Of a stretch of DNA of 64,000 bases, positions 49,501-64,000 are shown in pieces. A program made the translations under genes and the position numbers. Each line of letters begins with the position of its first letter. Positions within the stretch are counted from its first letter, which is position 1. The notes beneath the pieces were generated by a model. That model was given only the letters and a program-made list of their open reading frames with translations, was not told the origin of the DNA and did not search any database. The DNA comes from Coccinella septempunctata. Lineage: Eukaryota; Arthropoda; Insecta; Coleoptera; Coccinellidae. The stretch covers positions 8,202,730-8,266,729 of the forward strand of contig NC_058194.1 in assembly GCF_907165205.1 (NCBI RefSeq), read 5' to 3'.

Positions 49501-49620
49501 AGGCCCGGTTGTTCAGTTCAGGATGAGGCCGAGATTTAAGATGATCCTAGATCATCTTACAGAACTGAACTGAAATGTCAAAATCAATCTAGGATAAACT
49601 TTAATCCCGAACTGAACAAC
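49501..49620. mobile_element. Short palindromic MITE in copy C
   Basis: Counterpart of 20281-20403, arms GGTTGTTCAGTTC and GAACTGAACAAC. Confidence 0.7.
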
Positions 49621-50607
49621 TGCTATACATGTAGAGTTTCGGATTTTGCGAGAATCTACTACTTTTTCTTCAAAACAACAACTACGCTGAAGGAAATGTG
49701 ATTGACTGTTAGCGACGCGGAATATCAACCATCTAAATTCTGTAGTCCATACAAATTTTTTTGAACTCTCATCATACTATATAGCAGTCGGATACTGAAA
49801 TCCGTCATTTCTCAAAATGAGTTGTAAGTTCATAGACTGACCAACATTTTCGAAAGCTATTGATCTATTAATTAAATCGTTCTATAATTGGTCCTAAATT
49901 GACAGTAGTATTGTGAAAAACGATATGCAGCGGATTATCTAAACACGAAATAAATTCTGAAATGTTTCGGATCATAAGGTTAATTGAATAAGTATCTTGT
50001 TCGTATCATTTGTTGAACTTCATTATTCTAAATATTCTTCAATGAATGAAAATATAATATCAACACACATAATTTTTTGATTTATTCGTCATCAAATCAT
50101 TAAATAAATCGTTTCTCGAAAAGTTTCGAGTCTTGGGGCAAATATAATATTGAATTATTTACATCATTATTTGTCGAACTTCAAAGTTCTGAATGAATTA
50201 AAATCTAAACTTGACAATATACGAGACAGTTTTCGCAAGAGTTTCAATGAAATCTCAAAATTTTCATCATTCTGGAGCATTCTGGACATCAATAATTCTC
50301 GAATCATCCATGGCATAAATTCAATTTTATCCAATATAACACGCCAAACGAAATGTTACTCGAACTCATCTTGAGCAATTCGTTCCTAAAAAGCTCGAAT
50401 CAGGTAGAAAAGTTTGAACCCTTCGTATCAGCATTAACACGTGTTTTGCAGTAAACAGATGCCGATTTCATTTTCAACGGGCAATGTAACCAGGGTCGGG
50501 GGGATGAACCAGAGTCTCTGGATGAACGTTTCTCACAACAAGAAGAATTTGAATTTTCATATGAGGGTGAGGGCATTTGTTTCAAAATTTTCAGAGTACA
50601 AGGAGTA

Positions 50608-52736
50608 TACAGGGTGTTTCACGAGTAAACAGACAAATGAAAACCGTGAATAGAGGGCATTGCGCTGAGTTCAAAATCACCCCATATACAGGGTGTCCCA
50701 AAACTAGTGAATCAAACGTCACACCACGATAGAGTAAACAAAATATTATCGAATGACACCAACATTAGTTCAACGAAAACGTACCGTTTCCAAAATAATC
50801 AGAATTTTATTAAAATACCTAAAGTTTCCGATTTTCGAACTATTTTTCTTGATAACAGGGCCAGTTTGTGAAGAAGGATATCGATTTTAAATTATATTGA
50901 ACTAAGATTATTGTTTTATCTCCCCTAATTGAAATTATTTTAAGTAGTTAATCGATAACCATAACCTAAGTCTCGACCTAAGTTGATGTTAATTGAAACA
51001 ATTGTTTTTTCTACATGATTTTTAATACTCAGATTAAACAGGGGTGATAATATGGGAGAAAAACGCTATCGGCAACAGGTTAGGTTTCCTCAGAAACCGT
51101 ACATTTTCGCTCAACTAATGTTGTTGTCATTCGATAGTATTTGATCTACTCTATCGTGGTGTGACGTTTGTTTCGATAGTTTCGGGGCACCCTATATATA
51201 GGTTTCTTCAGTGTTTTTTGAAATTTCTCGAATTTCCGTTCGGCTATAACTCCTGAAATTCTCTATCAAGTCGACTGAAAATTTATATTTAGCCTTGAGT
51301 TGTTAATTTCATTGAAACAGAGCATTTAAATTCGACAAAAATCAGGACCGGGCTCAGTGAGGCTTTACTTAACTTCAAACTCATAAAAACACCGTGTATG
51401 TAGTTTTTTAATAATAATTTAAACTTTTTTGTTATTTGCATTATTATTGTCTCAAAATGAATTGATTTTTGGGTTGCCCTTCCTGTTGATCATGTTCTAG
51501 AAAAAATTGTTTTGGTCAGACGCCTCTAAGGAATAGAGGACTTCATGAAAAATAGAAATTCTTCAAAATAGTCATTCACAATGATGAAATGTTTCAAAAT
51601 TGATAATGCTCAAATATGGATGGAAGAACTACGCTAACTTGAAACTAAATATTAAAACTTGATCTTCAGAATTAATCTATTTTTCTATGGACAACTAGTT
51701 GTGTGAATGAAAACAAAGAAAGAAATCGCGGGGTGTCAGATCTGGAGATCTAGCAGTCCAATGTTGGGGTCCTACCCTTCAAATGAAATGACCTGAAATA
51801 CTGATAAATACTTTTGCTGGTGCATGAATATCATCAATGTTTCAATAACAAATTGTAATAAGACCAGACCAATCCATAGATTTCAATAGATCCAATAATG
51901 AATATAACGGAATAAGTGAAGAATTCGAAAGTGCATTTATCATACTTATTCGAAGTGCCAATCATTACCTTCACTAAAAGACCAAATGAGGTGAAAATCA
52001 ATTCGAAAAATTACTTCAGGTCCACGTTAGCCATAAAAAGCGATTCATTCGGAAGATATCATGTTATAATTATTATTTTCATGATAGCGTAGTTTTTTAT
52101 TGCTATTTTTGTTCATTATCAATAATGAAGCTTATTATAACTGTGAATGATTTATCTGAATAACCAGATATGCTAAAATATCAAAAACGAAAAAATTCAG
52201 TTGAACATTTCCAATTCCATTTTTAGATTTCCACATCTGATTGGCGATCATATTCATACCATTAATTATTGTGAATTAAAATTCAATATGCAGCGCTGTT
52301 TTTTCTAGAGGCATTTCTCCACCAAATAATTATTCATTAAAAATTATCCACTGATAAAGCATACCAAAATTTCGTTGATTTTGAGAAAATCTATGCAGAT
52401 ACCTGAAAAATTCAAAATTATGACGAAAAAAACTACAGAGTGTTTTGCATGAGTTTAAGTTTGAATATGGCCTCAATGAGTCCGGTCCTGTGTTCGCCAA
52501 CTTTTAATGTTCTGTTTTATTGAAACTTACAAGCTTAAGCGGATAATGAGTTTTTAGCCGAATACAACTGAATTATTTGGAGTTATAGCTGAACGAAAAT
52601 TCGGGAAATTTGAATAAACTCCTCTGTATATCGGAAACGCAATGCACAAGACACACATATGAGGTGTTTTTGAACTCAGCTCAATGCCCTCTATTCACAG
52701 TTTTCGTTTGTCCGTTTACTTGTGAAACATCCTGTG
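50608..52736. mobile_element. Long-inverted-repeat element nested in copy C
   Basis: Counterpart of 21387-23627, ends TACAGGGTGTTTCACGAG and TGTGAAACATCCTGTG. Confidence 0.65.
50689..51193. mobile_element. CAGGGTGTCCC MITE in copy C
   Basis: Counterpart of 21468-22021, shortened by a deletion near 51070 (CGCTATCGGCAACAGG replaces a longer stretch). Confidence 0.7.
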
Positions 52737-54293
52737 TACTGAAAAATCGCAAAAGACACCTCGAGCAATTAAGAAATGCCATTCAATCGAGGAGTTTCTT
52801 TTGATCCGCTATGATGGAAAATGTCAATATCCAGATATAATTATTATTTATATAATAATATCTCGAAAACCAAGGCACTTTTACCAAACGTAAAATATAT
52901 TTATCTGAACCGCCATAGAGTCCTCTACCCGCAGGATCCATATTATCCATTCATTACGCCACACCCTGTATAATTATTATCATTATATCAATGTATTGAA
53001 AATAAACAGACATGAATACGAGCCAGTTGTTTTGAGAGGTGAAGCCACTCTTGCTTCAAACATCTTTTAGTTATTTTGACTACTATTCACGCAAGATGAT
53101 TTTTGTTGAAGAATTCAACATTCTTGTAATTATCCGTTCATTTCTTCAAGAGATACCCATTCCCTACCACTTTTGATTATTCAACTCAATGCTAACACTG
53201 CATCGAATGCATTTCATCTTCGGGTTTATTTTTTTTTGAATTCTACAACTGATGTAACGTCTTCAACCTCCTGCCAAAGAAGATAAACAACAGTAATTCT
53301 CCTCAAGCTACTGATCACTTGTATTTTCCATATAAATAACTAGATTTGGTATGTCTTCAATCAGTTTGTATAAACGTCAATTATGTTCGTTACATATTTT
53401 CGACTCAATATTTTCCGAAGTGATTTGACATTGTGATGAAATACGTAATTACTGAGAGACTCACGTAGAACGGACTACGTAGCACTGATTTAAAACTCAA
53501 GAATGTTTCGACAAGCGTCTTAACCCAACATTTTTGTACCATACAGAGTGAAAGGCATCCAATTTCCATGGCCAATCCAGTGCTAAAATGAAAGTGAATG
53601 AAGTATAGAAGCTGAAAGTAAAACGTATATCTTTATTGATTCATTCAGGAAAAACATTTATATGGAGTTCCTAATGTCATGAATATAATGCCCAAAAATT
53701 AGACTACTATTTCATACCAGAACAAATTCGGTAAAATTGTCTTTTGAATTAATCCTATATGTCACGAAAAATTTCATTTTCATGCATCATTCATTTTGGG
53801 ACCTATATGGTATTAAACTCCCCTATCGGACGAAGTATCGTAGACATAAGCATATTTATTCAAAACTGTCCAAATTCATTTACACCGAGATCACGAACCT
53901 TATCAATCAATTATCAGCGTATGAAGTTTATTAATATTATCTAGTATCGTTCTCGAACTATTTACAGGTTTCAATATTTGTGAATGAATCGGAAGAGCAG
54001 CTGTATTCTATATATGAGTAGAATTCGAGCTGTCTTACTTTCTGTCCTCCTAAAATCTGACAACGTTGCGGGAGGTGAGAGCGCACTACTAATAAGAAAT
54101 ATATGCGGAGGTAGTAAGGTCTGATTCGTTTGAAGAAAAATTTTTCGATAAAAATCTTTTCCCCTCTTTAGGTACCCCTGCTATTTACCTTCCCCTCTAC
54201 ATATATAAACAAAAATTATTCCAATTATATAACTCCTTCACCCGGAGGTCAGGTCGCCCAATGAACTTAACGGAGGTAACAACGCACTACGGG

Positions 54294-54705
<412 letters not shown>

Positions 54706-54743
<38 letters not shown>
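54706..54743. repeat. (AT)n tract, 38 bp
   Basis: Pure AT dinucleotides between family 4 and the left end of family 3. Confidence 0.97.
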
Positions 54744-54750
<7 letters not shown>

Positions 54751-56464
54751 AATCGTCAAGTTTGGGGACATTTTCAAGGTGGCATTTTTTTTGTATACAT
54801 TACTATACATTCGTATATATGACCTATTGGACCGGAGAAAACCAGAAAAAAACATTTTTTTCAAGTTTGGGGTCATCCTTATATTTGATTTTTTTTCTGA
54901 TATTGTGGTATACATATGTGTTATTCCGTTAATGAAGTCTAAAAAATCACAAATAATGAAAATTCAATCGTTATTAAACACGTTTGTTTTCAATATTTGC
55001 TTTAATTCTGTTGATTCATTATTTCAGGATCTTCACGGTCCGTTTGCACAAAGTGTTCAATTCACTCGTGTAATGATACGTGTTCAATTCATTTAAAGGG
55101 AAATTTCATAGATTTTTTTGTATCTGAAAACACTCAGGTGAGTATTGAACAGACTCTATTGAGTCTGATTGTATGGGCTATTGCATATATGCAGGTTGAA
55201 TGTATGTTATGAATTTTCATTGAACTGATTTAAACCAAGAATGATATGGAATAGTCATTTCAATAATTACTGAAAACAAAATAACTGAACATATTTTTTA
55301 GAGAATTTTCTAATGGAATCAATGAATCTGTGAAAATTATTTGAAGCATCAAAAAGTTCAGACGCAGAATATTCAAAATATCACATGATATTTCATTTCG
55401 CCGAATTACTCAAAATAAGAGATGATAGTTGGTTAGTGGGCGTACCTTATCTACCGAGTAAAGAACAGTAGATCCCGGATAGCATGCTCGCCACCGGATT
55501 ACAGCACTTCAACTTATCTACCTACTATGACTGAAATCTATGGCAGAAATATTGATTAAGATCTTTTCACTTCGTGAGAATTCGAATATTCGAACCGACA
55601 AACTGGTTATTACATGCAGCAAGTTGAATGAATATTTCAGTAGTTCATTGCTGAAAAAGGTCCATGGTAAAAATGCTGCATCTATAAAAAAATATTGAAA
55701 GGGAAAGAAACCAACATCTGTAATGTCAACACACAATGAGTCCACAATAATCTATTCAAGTTAAAAAGTTGTATCGTTTCTTCAAATTACAATATAACTC
55801 ATACTCACAAAATGACCTGTCAAGTATATTGAAAAACATGAATTGAACAATAAATCACCGTATCAATATGTCAAATGATAAACACTAATAATAGAAAACT
55901 TCTAATAATAATATCAATTCGATGCTGATTGATTAATATTTTTCATCCTTCAGTAGTAATAGAAGACTGCAGCAAAACTAAAGCAAAAGACCCGGGTTCT
56001 CGATAGAGCTTCCCGCTGCGATACCTAATAATTTCTAAAAAGTTCCTGTCGAAAAACCTCCCGTCGAGCTAATTAAGGGAAACTGAAATATCAAATTATT
56101 CAATAAAATTTACTGCAGCCAATCGTTCTGTTGTTGAAATACTGTATTTTTACAGGTAACAATATTTTTATTGTTACCATAACAAAAGTTTTTCAAAACA
56201 TTACGATTCTCATAAGGAGGTATGAATATGTTAAAAATATAATAAAGATCGAAGAGCCGCCACTGCCGGTCGATATGAATTAATTCATGTTGGACGGAAT
56301 ATATCAAATGAGTCGATAAAATTCGTTGTAACCTTTTTTTCCATCGTTGAGGAACACTTGGAATATTACTGACCCCAAACTTACCATACCATAGCAAAAA
56401 GGTTCCAAACGATTTTCATTAGTATAAATATCTAATGGACGTTAGATATAAATTTTTTATATTC

Positions 56465-56948
56465 AACTGCTTATAGGCAGGAAGTCCAACTTGAACCTTC
56501 AAAATAAATCACTTATTTACAAGGCAATCATCAAGCCAATATGGACGTACGGCATCCAATTCTGGTGTTGCGCTAAACCATCAAATATTCAAATCATCCA
56601 AAGACTCCAATCTAAAATACTACGTTCAGTGGTTAATGCCCCTTGGTATGTCTCCAACCACACCATCCATGAGGATTTAATGGACCCATATGTCACTACA
56701 GAAATAGAAAATTACTCGAGAAAATATCATCAGAAGCTAGAAGGACATGCCAACCAACTGATCGACCAACTGACAGAAGATCCCTTCAACTCACGGAGGT
56801 TGAAAAGAACCTGGCCAAACGACCTAACTGGATGATCTTAACTATGAATTGATGTTCAATACTTTCTCTTAGTCTCTACATACAACACATTTACTTAATA
56901 CTTTTGAAAGTAGATTGTAAATCTCTATAAATTCAATAAAAAAAAAAC
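56465..56948 (+). pseudogene. 5'-truncated Jockey-type LINE
   Basis: The open frame from about 56469 to 56835 (GRKSNLNLQNKSLIYKAIIK..., then PIWTYGIQFWCCA, NAPWYVSNHTIHEDL, SRRLKRTWPNDL) is the C-terminal part of Jockey-clade reverse transcriptase, after the catalytic domain. A short 3' UTR follows, with AATAAA (56935-56940) and an A run to about 56947, the expected 3' end of this clade. Everything upstream, including the endonuclease and the RT active site, is missing, so it is a dead-on-arrival copy. Jockey-clade elements are typical of arthropods. Confidence 0.9.
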
Positions 56949-57735
56949 TAATCATATGGACTTAATTCAATAAAACTCATTGAATTCACCCGTTCTATTG
57001 TTGAGATACCTAATCTGAAGATAATATTGTCCTCATGATCATCATACTATAACATAAAGCATAAAGGTCCCAAACTTTACGAGGGGTATATAACATTAAC
57101 AACGATATATTTTAACTGGCAGAATCATTGAAATATTCCACTCCTCCTCCACCGGTTGGAAAAGTGTTACTACGTAAAAGATCTCAACCGTAATTAGCCA
57201 TTTTTTTTTCATTAATTACGTGTTTCAAACGATTGAATATAAATCCAATCCTTAGGGTGCGATATCCATCCATCTAAAGCGATCAGGAATTTTTGATGAC
57301 AATTATTGACTCAATAGGTATTACCAGATTGCGGAAAGGATGTAGAATATTTGTGAGAGAAAACTTCTGAAATCAGAATTTCCGTACTTAACTGAATTCA
57401 GACAAAGTATTCCCCCCTTTTCATGAACTGACCCCGAACTGAACAAATTTCGGATATACAAGCTCATCAATACCTGAAAATTCTAGAATATTCTTCCCCG
57501 TTCGTTGCTGTCTATGAAATTAACGAATGAAATATATCCACATAGCAACAGCCGTAGGGATTCCCTGATGACGAAATCCGCTAACTTTTACCTATTCAAA
57601 ATATCCTAATATTGAGCAGGAAATCTTCTATAACAATGATATGAAACTCAAATGAGACTTTGAAACTCAATAGCAAGAAAGGAATATTTCGTACTTTTGA
57701 TATTCCTATAGACGCAAAACTTCGGTGGATATATA

Positions 57736-59224
57736 CAGGGCGATTTCTGACCAATGACCCATTGAAAGGGGATAATAGAGGACAATATGAGGAGTCAGAA
57801 ATGAGCACTCAATCATATTTTATGCCTACTAGTTTCTGAGATACTGGGTGTTTCCTGAAAATCATTATATTGAAACCCCGACAGTTTCAAAACTGCTGAT
57901 TTTGATGATATTTGCTCAAATTTAATCTTTGAGACAATCAAAAGCAGAAATCAATAAAAAAACAGGACCGTACAAGATCATAAACTTTTTACGTTCTAGT
58001 AGTAAAACATCCCTCTGTATACGAGTCAAAAAATTTTAATTATCAATTTTGTAGACATGAAAAAATGCTATGGAAATCAATGATCAATCTGAATAGCACA
58101 AATTTTCTGTTTATAGTAGAGCCATCTGAAAAACAAAATATCACGATTTTTTTTACAAATCTCGAAATAATCGACTGATTTCAATAATATTTAAAACTAT
58201 GTTTGAGAAGCAGGTGTTAAAAAATTATTTCGATATTAAAGACTGATTTTGTGCCCTAGTTTTGTTGATCAGATATCAAAAACACCACTCCGTATGATTC
58301 GCATTTTTATCATCAACATATTCGGAAAAGGAGAAATAATATTTCTGAAAGAATTATTTCCTGAAGTCCTAGAAGAAGGCCAGCACCATCTCCTGATTTT
58401 ATCCCTTTGGATAATTTTTATAGGGTCATTAGAAAAAATTAGAATATCCGAAAAATATTAATACTAGAGTTGAATTATTTTAGAGATTTGATGAAGTATG
58501 TGCTGATCTTCGGTATAACCCTCGAATGTAACGAAAATCTGTTTTATATGTATAGAAAAAAGCTGAAAAATGCATGGTCATTCAAAGCAGCTTACTGATG
58601 AATTTCATAAATAAGTTATCATATTTCCTATGTGTTCGTTAGAAGTTCAATTTAAATAAGAATTGTTCGTCTATGAATGAATTTTCCGAAACGTGTGTCT
58701 AATCAATTGAAAAAAATGTGCTAATTGAATACATTGTTGCCGAATCATTTCTTCTCGTCTACACGAATATGTTAGTTTCGAATGCATCATTGATTTCTAT
58801 AGCATTTTTTCTTGTCTTCACGAAACTAACAGAAAAAAATTCTTCGCGTACAGAGTTATGTTTTGATACATGGGCGTAAAATGTTCATAATAGAGTACGG
58901 TCCTTCTTTAGAGAATTTTGGCAAGAAAATTGCAGAAAGTATGCAACTGAACAGTGAATTCTACTGAAAGTACGTATGTAACTGCAGAGAATTCACGGTG
59001 CATGAATTCACTAGTAATTATCTAGAGAATTTTCGACTGTTGTAAAAGGTAGAAGGTAAAAGGGCTTTAAAGACAAAAACATTCAAAAGTTTGGAAATTA
59101 TAGAGGTTTGAATATACTGTGATGTTCAGAAAACACCAAGTATCACAGAAATTGGATGTTTGCGTGCCCATTTCTGACCCCTATTACCACCTGCCCGATG
59201 GGTCATTGGTTAGAAATTACCCTG
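57736..59224. mobile_element. TA-flanked inverted-repeat element in family 3
   Basis: The left arm begins CAGGGCGATTTCTGACCAAT (after TA at 57734-57735). The right arm, read inverted, begins CAGGGTAATTTCTAACCAAT (before TA at 59225-59226). The arms share ATGACCCAT, GGTCAGAAATG-like and GATACT(T/G)GGTGTTT blocks for about 130 bp. The middle of about 1.2 kb has no recognised gene; a 70-codon plus-strand frame at 58249-58461 is unconvincing. Confidence 0.7.
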
Positions 59225-59303
59225 TATACTTAAATACATTGGATCTTTTCGTACTTTATACAGAGAGGTTAAAAAGATTTATGTTGACTTGAGTCGACAA
59301 TAT

Positions 59304-59921
59304 ACAGGGTGTTTCAGAATAAGGTTCCGTGAATTCGGGATCCTATTCCTCAGATGATTTTATGTTACAAAGACGCTATGGATATTGTTTCTGAAATACA
59401 GGGTGTTCAAATACAAAAAATTGTAAAATCAGAAGTTATCTCCAATGTCGGAGTACATGAGATAAGTAATTGCAGAATTTCGTAGCTATCTGATGAAATT
59501 GCTTTTATTTTTATCTCAGAAAGTATTTATTTCAGGTGAAAAACTCAAGTAACTATTCTGACTGTGGATTATTGGATAATTACGGAAATAATTTCAAATT
59601 TGAAAAAAAGCATTGGCGTACCATTTTTTACCAAATTTATTCGGAAAGAAGTCTGTACGGACGCCTCTGAGGAATATAAGAAATAGTTGGAAAATTTGAA
59701 AAAATCTGTTTTAATGCAGACTCATAACCTACCAAAACTCAAATGAAAACAATGTACGATTTTGAAAATATTTCCGAAAAACCAATTTTTGTTTTGAATT
59801 TCAACAGCCTGTATTTCAGGAACAATACGTAAGAAACCCATAGTCCATAGTATCTTTGTATCATAAAATCATCTGAAAAAATAAGATTCATTTAATTAAT
59901 TGAGTTTTTGAGCCCTATAAT
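59304..59921. mobile_element. Second TA-flanked inverted-repeat element in family 3
   Basis: The left arm runs CAGGGTGTTTCAGAATAAGG ... CAGATGATTTTATG ... GAAATACAGGGTGTT. The right arm repeats these in inverse order (AACAGCCTGTATTTC, CATAAAATCATCTG, AATAAGATTCA) and ends near GAGCCCTATA. No coding sequence. Confidence 0.65.
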
Positions 59922-60254
59922 CATGGACTCCAAATGTATATGTTTCTTATGAGTTTCTATTCAGTGAGGATGAACTAAAGTCTCTAATGCGTTTCTCTGC
60001 CGAATATCAAACTTTAATTTACAAAACTACAAAGCAGTACCTATTATCGATATAGCCGTCAAATATCAAAGAAACAAAATTTTCAGCCTTCAATCCAGAT
60101 TTCTTAGATCGATAAAGGAATTCTATGAATTGAATTTGATCTTCACAATTATGACAAAAAACGTGAACTTCCAACATAAAAACTCTCAGATCACGTAACA
60201 GGACAAATTATACCAGAGAAACGCTGAAACATGCGATATTTTCTTTACATTTGT

Positions 60255-60960
60255 TTAAATCGTAATATTTGAGGACGTTCTACGTAATGGTATGGCCAGT
60301 TTGGAACAAAAATATTTCAGTGATCTTACAACGAAATTTTTACAAATGAATTTCATTTGTGAAAGTTAGAAACAGGTTTTATTTCTGGAGAATGAGACCA
60401 TTCACAATGAGGCCGTTATGTTAATCTCTACGTCGTGTTATGACTATAATTATTCGAAATATATTTGTGTTTTTCAATATATTATAAAATATGTTGCTAT
60501 ATATGGTGAAAGTATTTATTATATTCAATTAATTCATTATGGAAACCTTGAATCTTGGTCTACAAATTTATATGTGTGTGAATCGTAAAGTTTGAGGACG
60601 TTTTTCGTTTCGGCCAGTTTGGGGATTTCATTTATTAAATGATGGAAATACCTCTAGGTGAACTGCACCAATTCCTCAGAAGCAAATCAGTTAGAAAAAT
60701 TGTTGCCTGGCCATGAGAGAGAACAGAATGAGAATTTCTTGAAGTGGATATAGGATAAATTTCTTCACGAACCCTATCAATCTGATTTCGTACATTATTA
60801 TTGATCACTAAATCATTATTGGTCATTCAACTTTACTGCACTTCATAACTTTTTCTGTTGTGTAAATTGTGAGGTTTGAGCTTGTTTTTAGTTGTTTTAT
60901 GAACAGTTTGGGGATAAAAATATTTCGGAAACTCTTTCAGTTTGGTCGTTCAAGTAAGTC
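60255..60960 (+). repeat. Three degenerate ~300-bp modules containing the family-3 end motif
   Basis: AATCGTAATATTTGAGGACG (near 60258), AATCGTAAAGTTTGAGGACG (60581-60600) and AAATTGTGAGGTTTGAG (near 60865) resemble the left terminus of family 3 and are in the same orientation as it. Each is followed by an AGTTTGG block (GGCCAGTTTGGAAC, GGCCAGTTTGGGG, GAACAGTTTGGGG) and, in two cases, AAAAATATTTC. The spacing is about 320 and 285 bp. Confidence 0.6.
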
Positions 60961-61277
60961 ATTTAACTGTACAAAATTGTTTAACAGATTCACTTTGTAG
61001 AATAATTCGAAAGAATACGGTAACAATACGCTGAGGAGAGATTCTTCCACTTGTCTCGGAACGAATTAATTATAGAAAATTTATTTTATATTCATTTTTA
61101 AAGAAGTTCGGACTCACGTCCCCAAACTAACCATCTAAACAATTTCTGAAAAAGTTTGGGGTCAGGTCTCCAAACTAACCAACTCCCAGGAGAAAAGTTT
61201 GAGGGCCGACCTCAAAGTTGACAAATGTCTCCAAACTGACCGTTTAGCGACTGAAAAGTACCCCAGACTTGACGATT

Positions 61278-64000
<2,723 letters not shown>

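Noticed and set aside
56110..56397. 95-codon minus-strand frame and other short frames in family 3
   Set aside because: No recognised motif, AT-biased composition, and overlap with a family-3 end-like motif (CCCCAAACTTACC near 56373).

Overview
This window is repeat-rich eukaryotic DNA that looks like insect heterochromatin. It is AT-rich. It carries a Jockey-type LINE fragment, a Penelope-like element, a LINE with an AP-like endonuclease, hAT-like and TA-flanked MITEs, and a long satellite array. I see no host gene, rRNA, tRNA or prokaryotic feature. The species cannot be read from the sequence; 'insect' is an inference, mainly from the Jockey fragment.

Region 1 (1-18.09 kb) is a satellite with a 145-bp monomer, about 115 copies, arranged in several overlapping higher-order repeats. 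Their lengths are exact sums of 145-bp monomers, 54-bp partial monomers and a 360-bp insertion: 779 = 5x145+54; 1069 = 7x145+54; 1703 = 11x145+2x54; 2938 = 17x145+2x54+365. The 360-bp insertion has a 5-bp target duplication. It occurs twice at the same site, and an empty version of that site survives at 9155-9159.

Region 2 (18.09-18.44 kb) is the satellite edge: an unidentified 217-bp segment, one last degraded monomer, and a 23-bp tandem duplication at the junction with the next repeat.

Region 3 (18.43-64.0 kb) is a chain of large repeats. From 25.2 kb onward every joint between them is a pure (AT)n tract, with no single-copy DNA visible between. The order is: family-1 copy A, AT, head-to-head pair of Penelope-like elements, AT, family-1 copy B (with a 1.48-kb hAT-like insert), AT, family 2 (9.0 kb, containing an intact 1079-codon LINE and several MITEs), AT, family-1 copy C, AT, a 0.2-kb family 4, AT, family 3 (6.5 kb, containing a truncated Jockey), AT, family-1 copy D in inverse orientation and running off the window. 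Families 1 to 4 are mostly non-coding. Families 2 and 3 have inverted terminal repeats touching the AT tract, and each family has its own short motif repeated near both ends (CGGAGGT, TTGCGTCC, AAGTTTGGGG, CATTATGGCTTCA). This looks like a class of large non-autonomous elements that use (AT)n microsatellites as landing sites, and is the most interesting feature here.

Coding capacity is limited to retroelements: one open Penelope-like RT/GIY-YIG frame, its frameshifted inverted twin, one apparently intact LINE ORF, and two LINE remnants. Hammerhead-like motifs lie near both outer ends of the Penelope pair.
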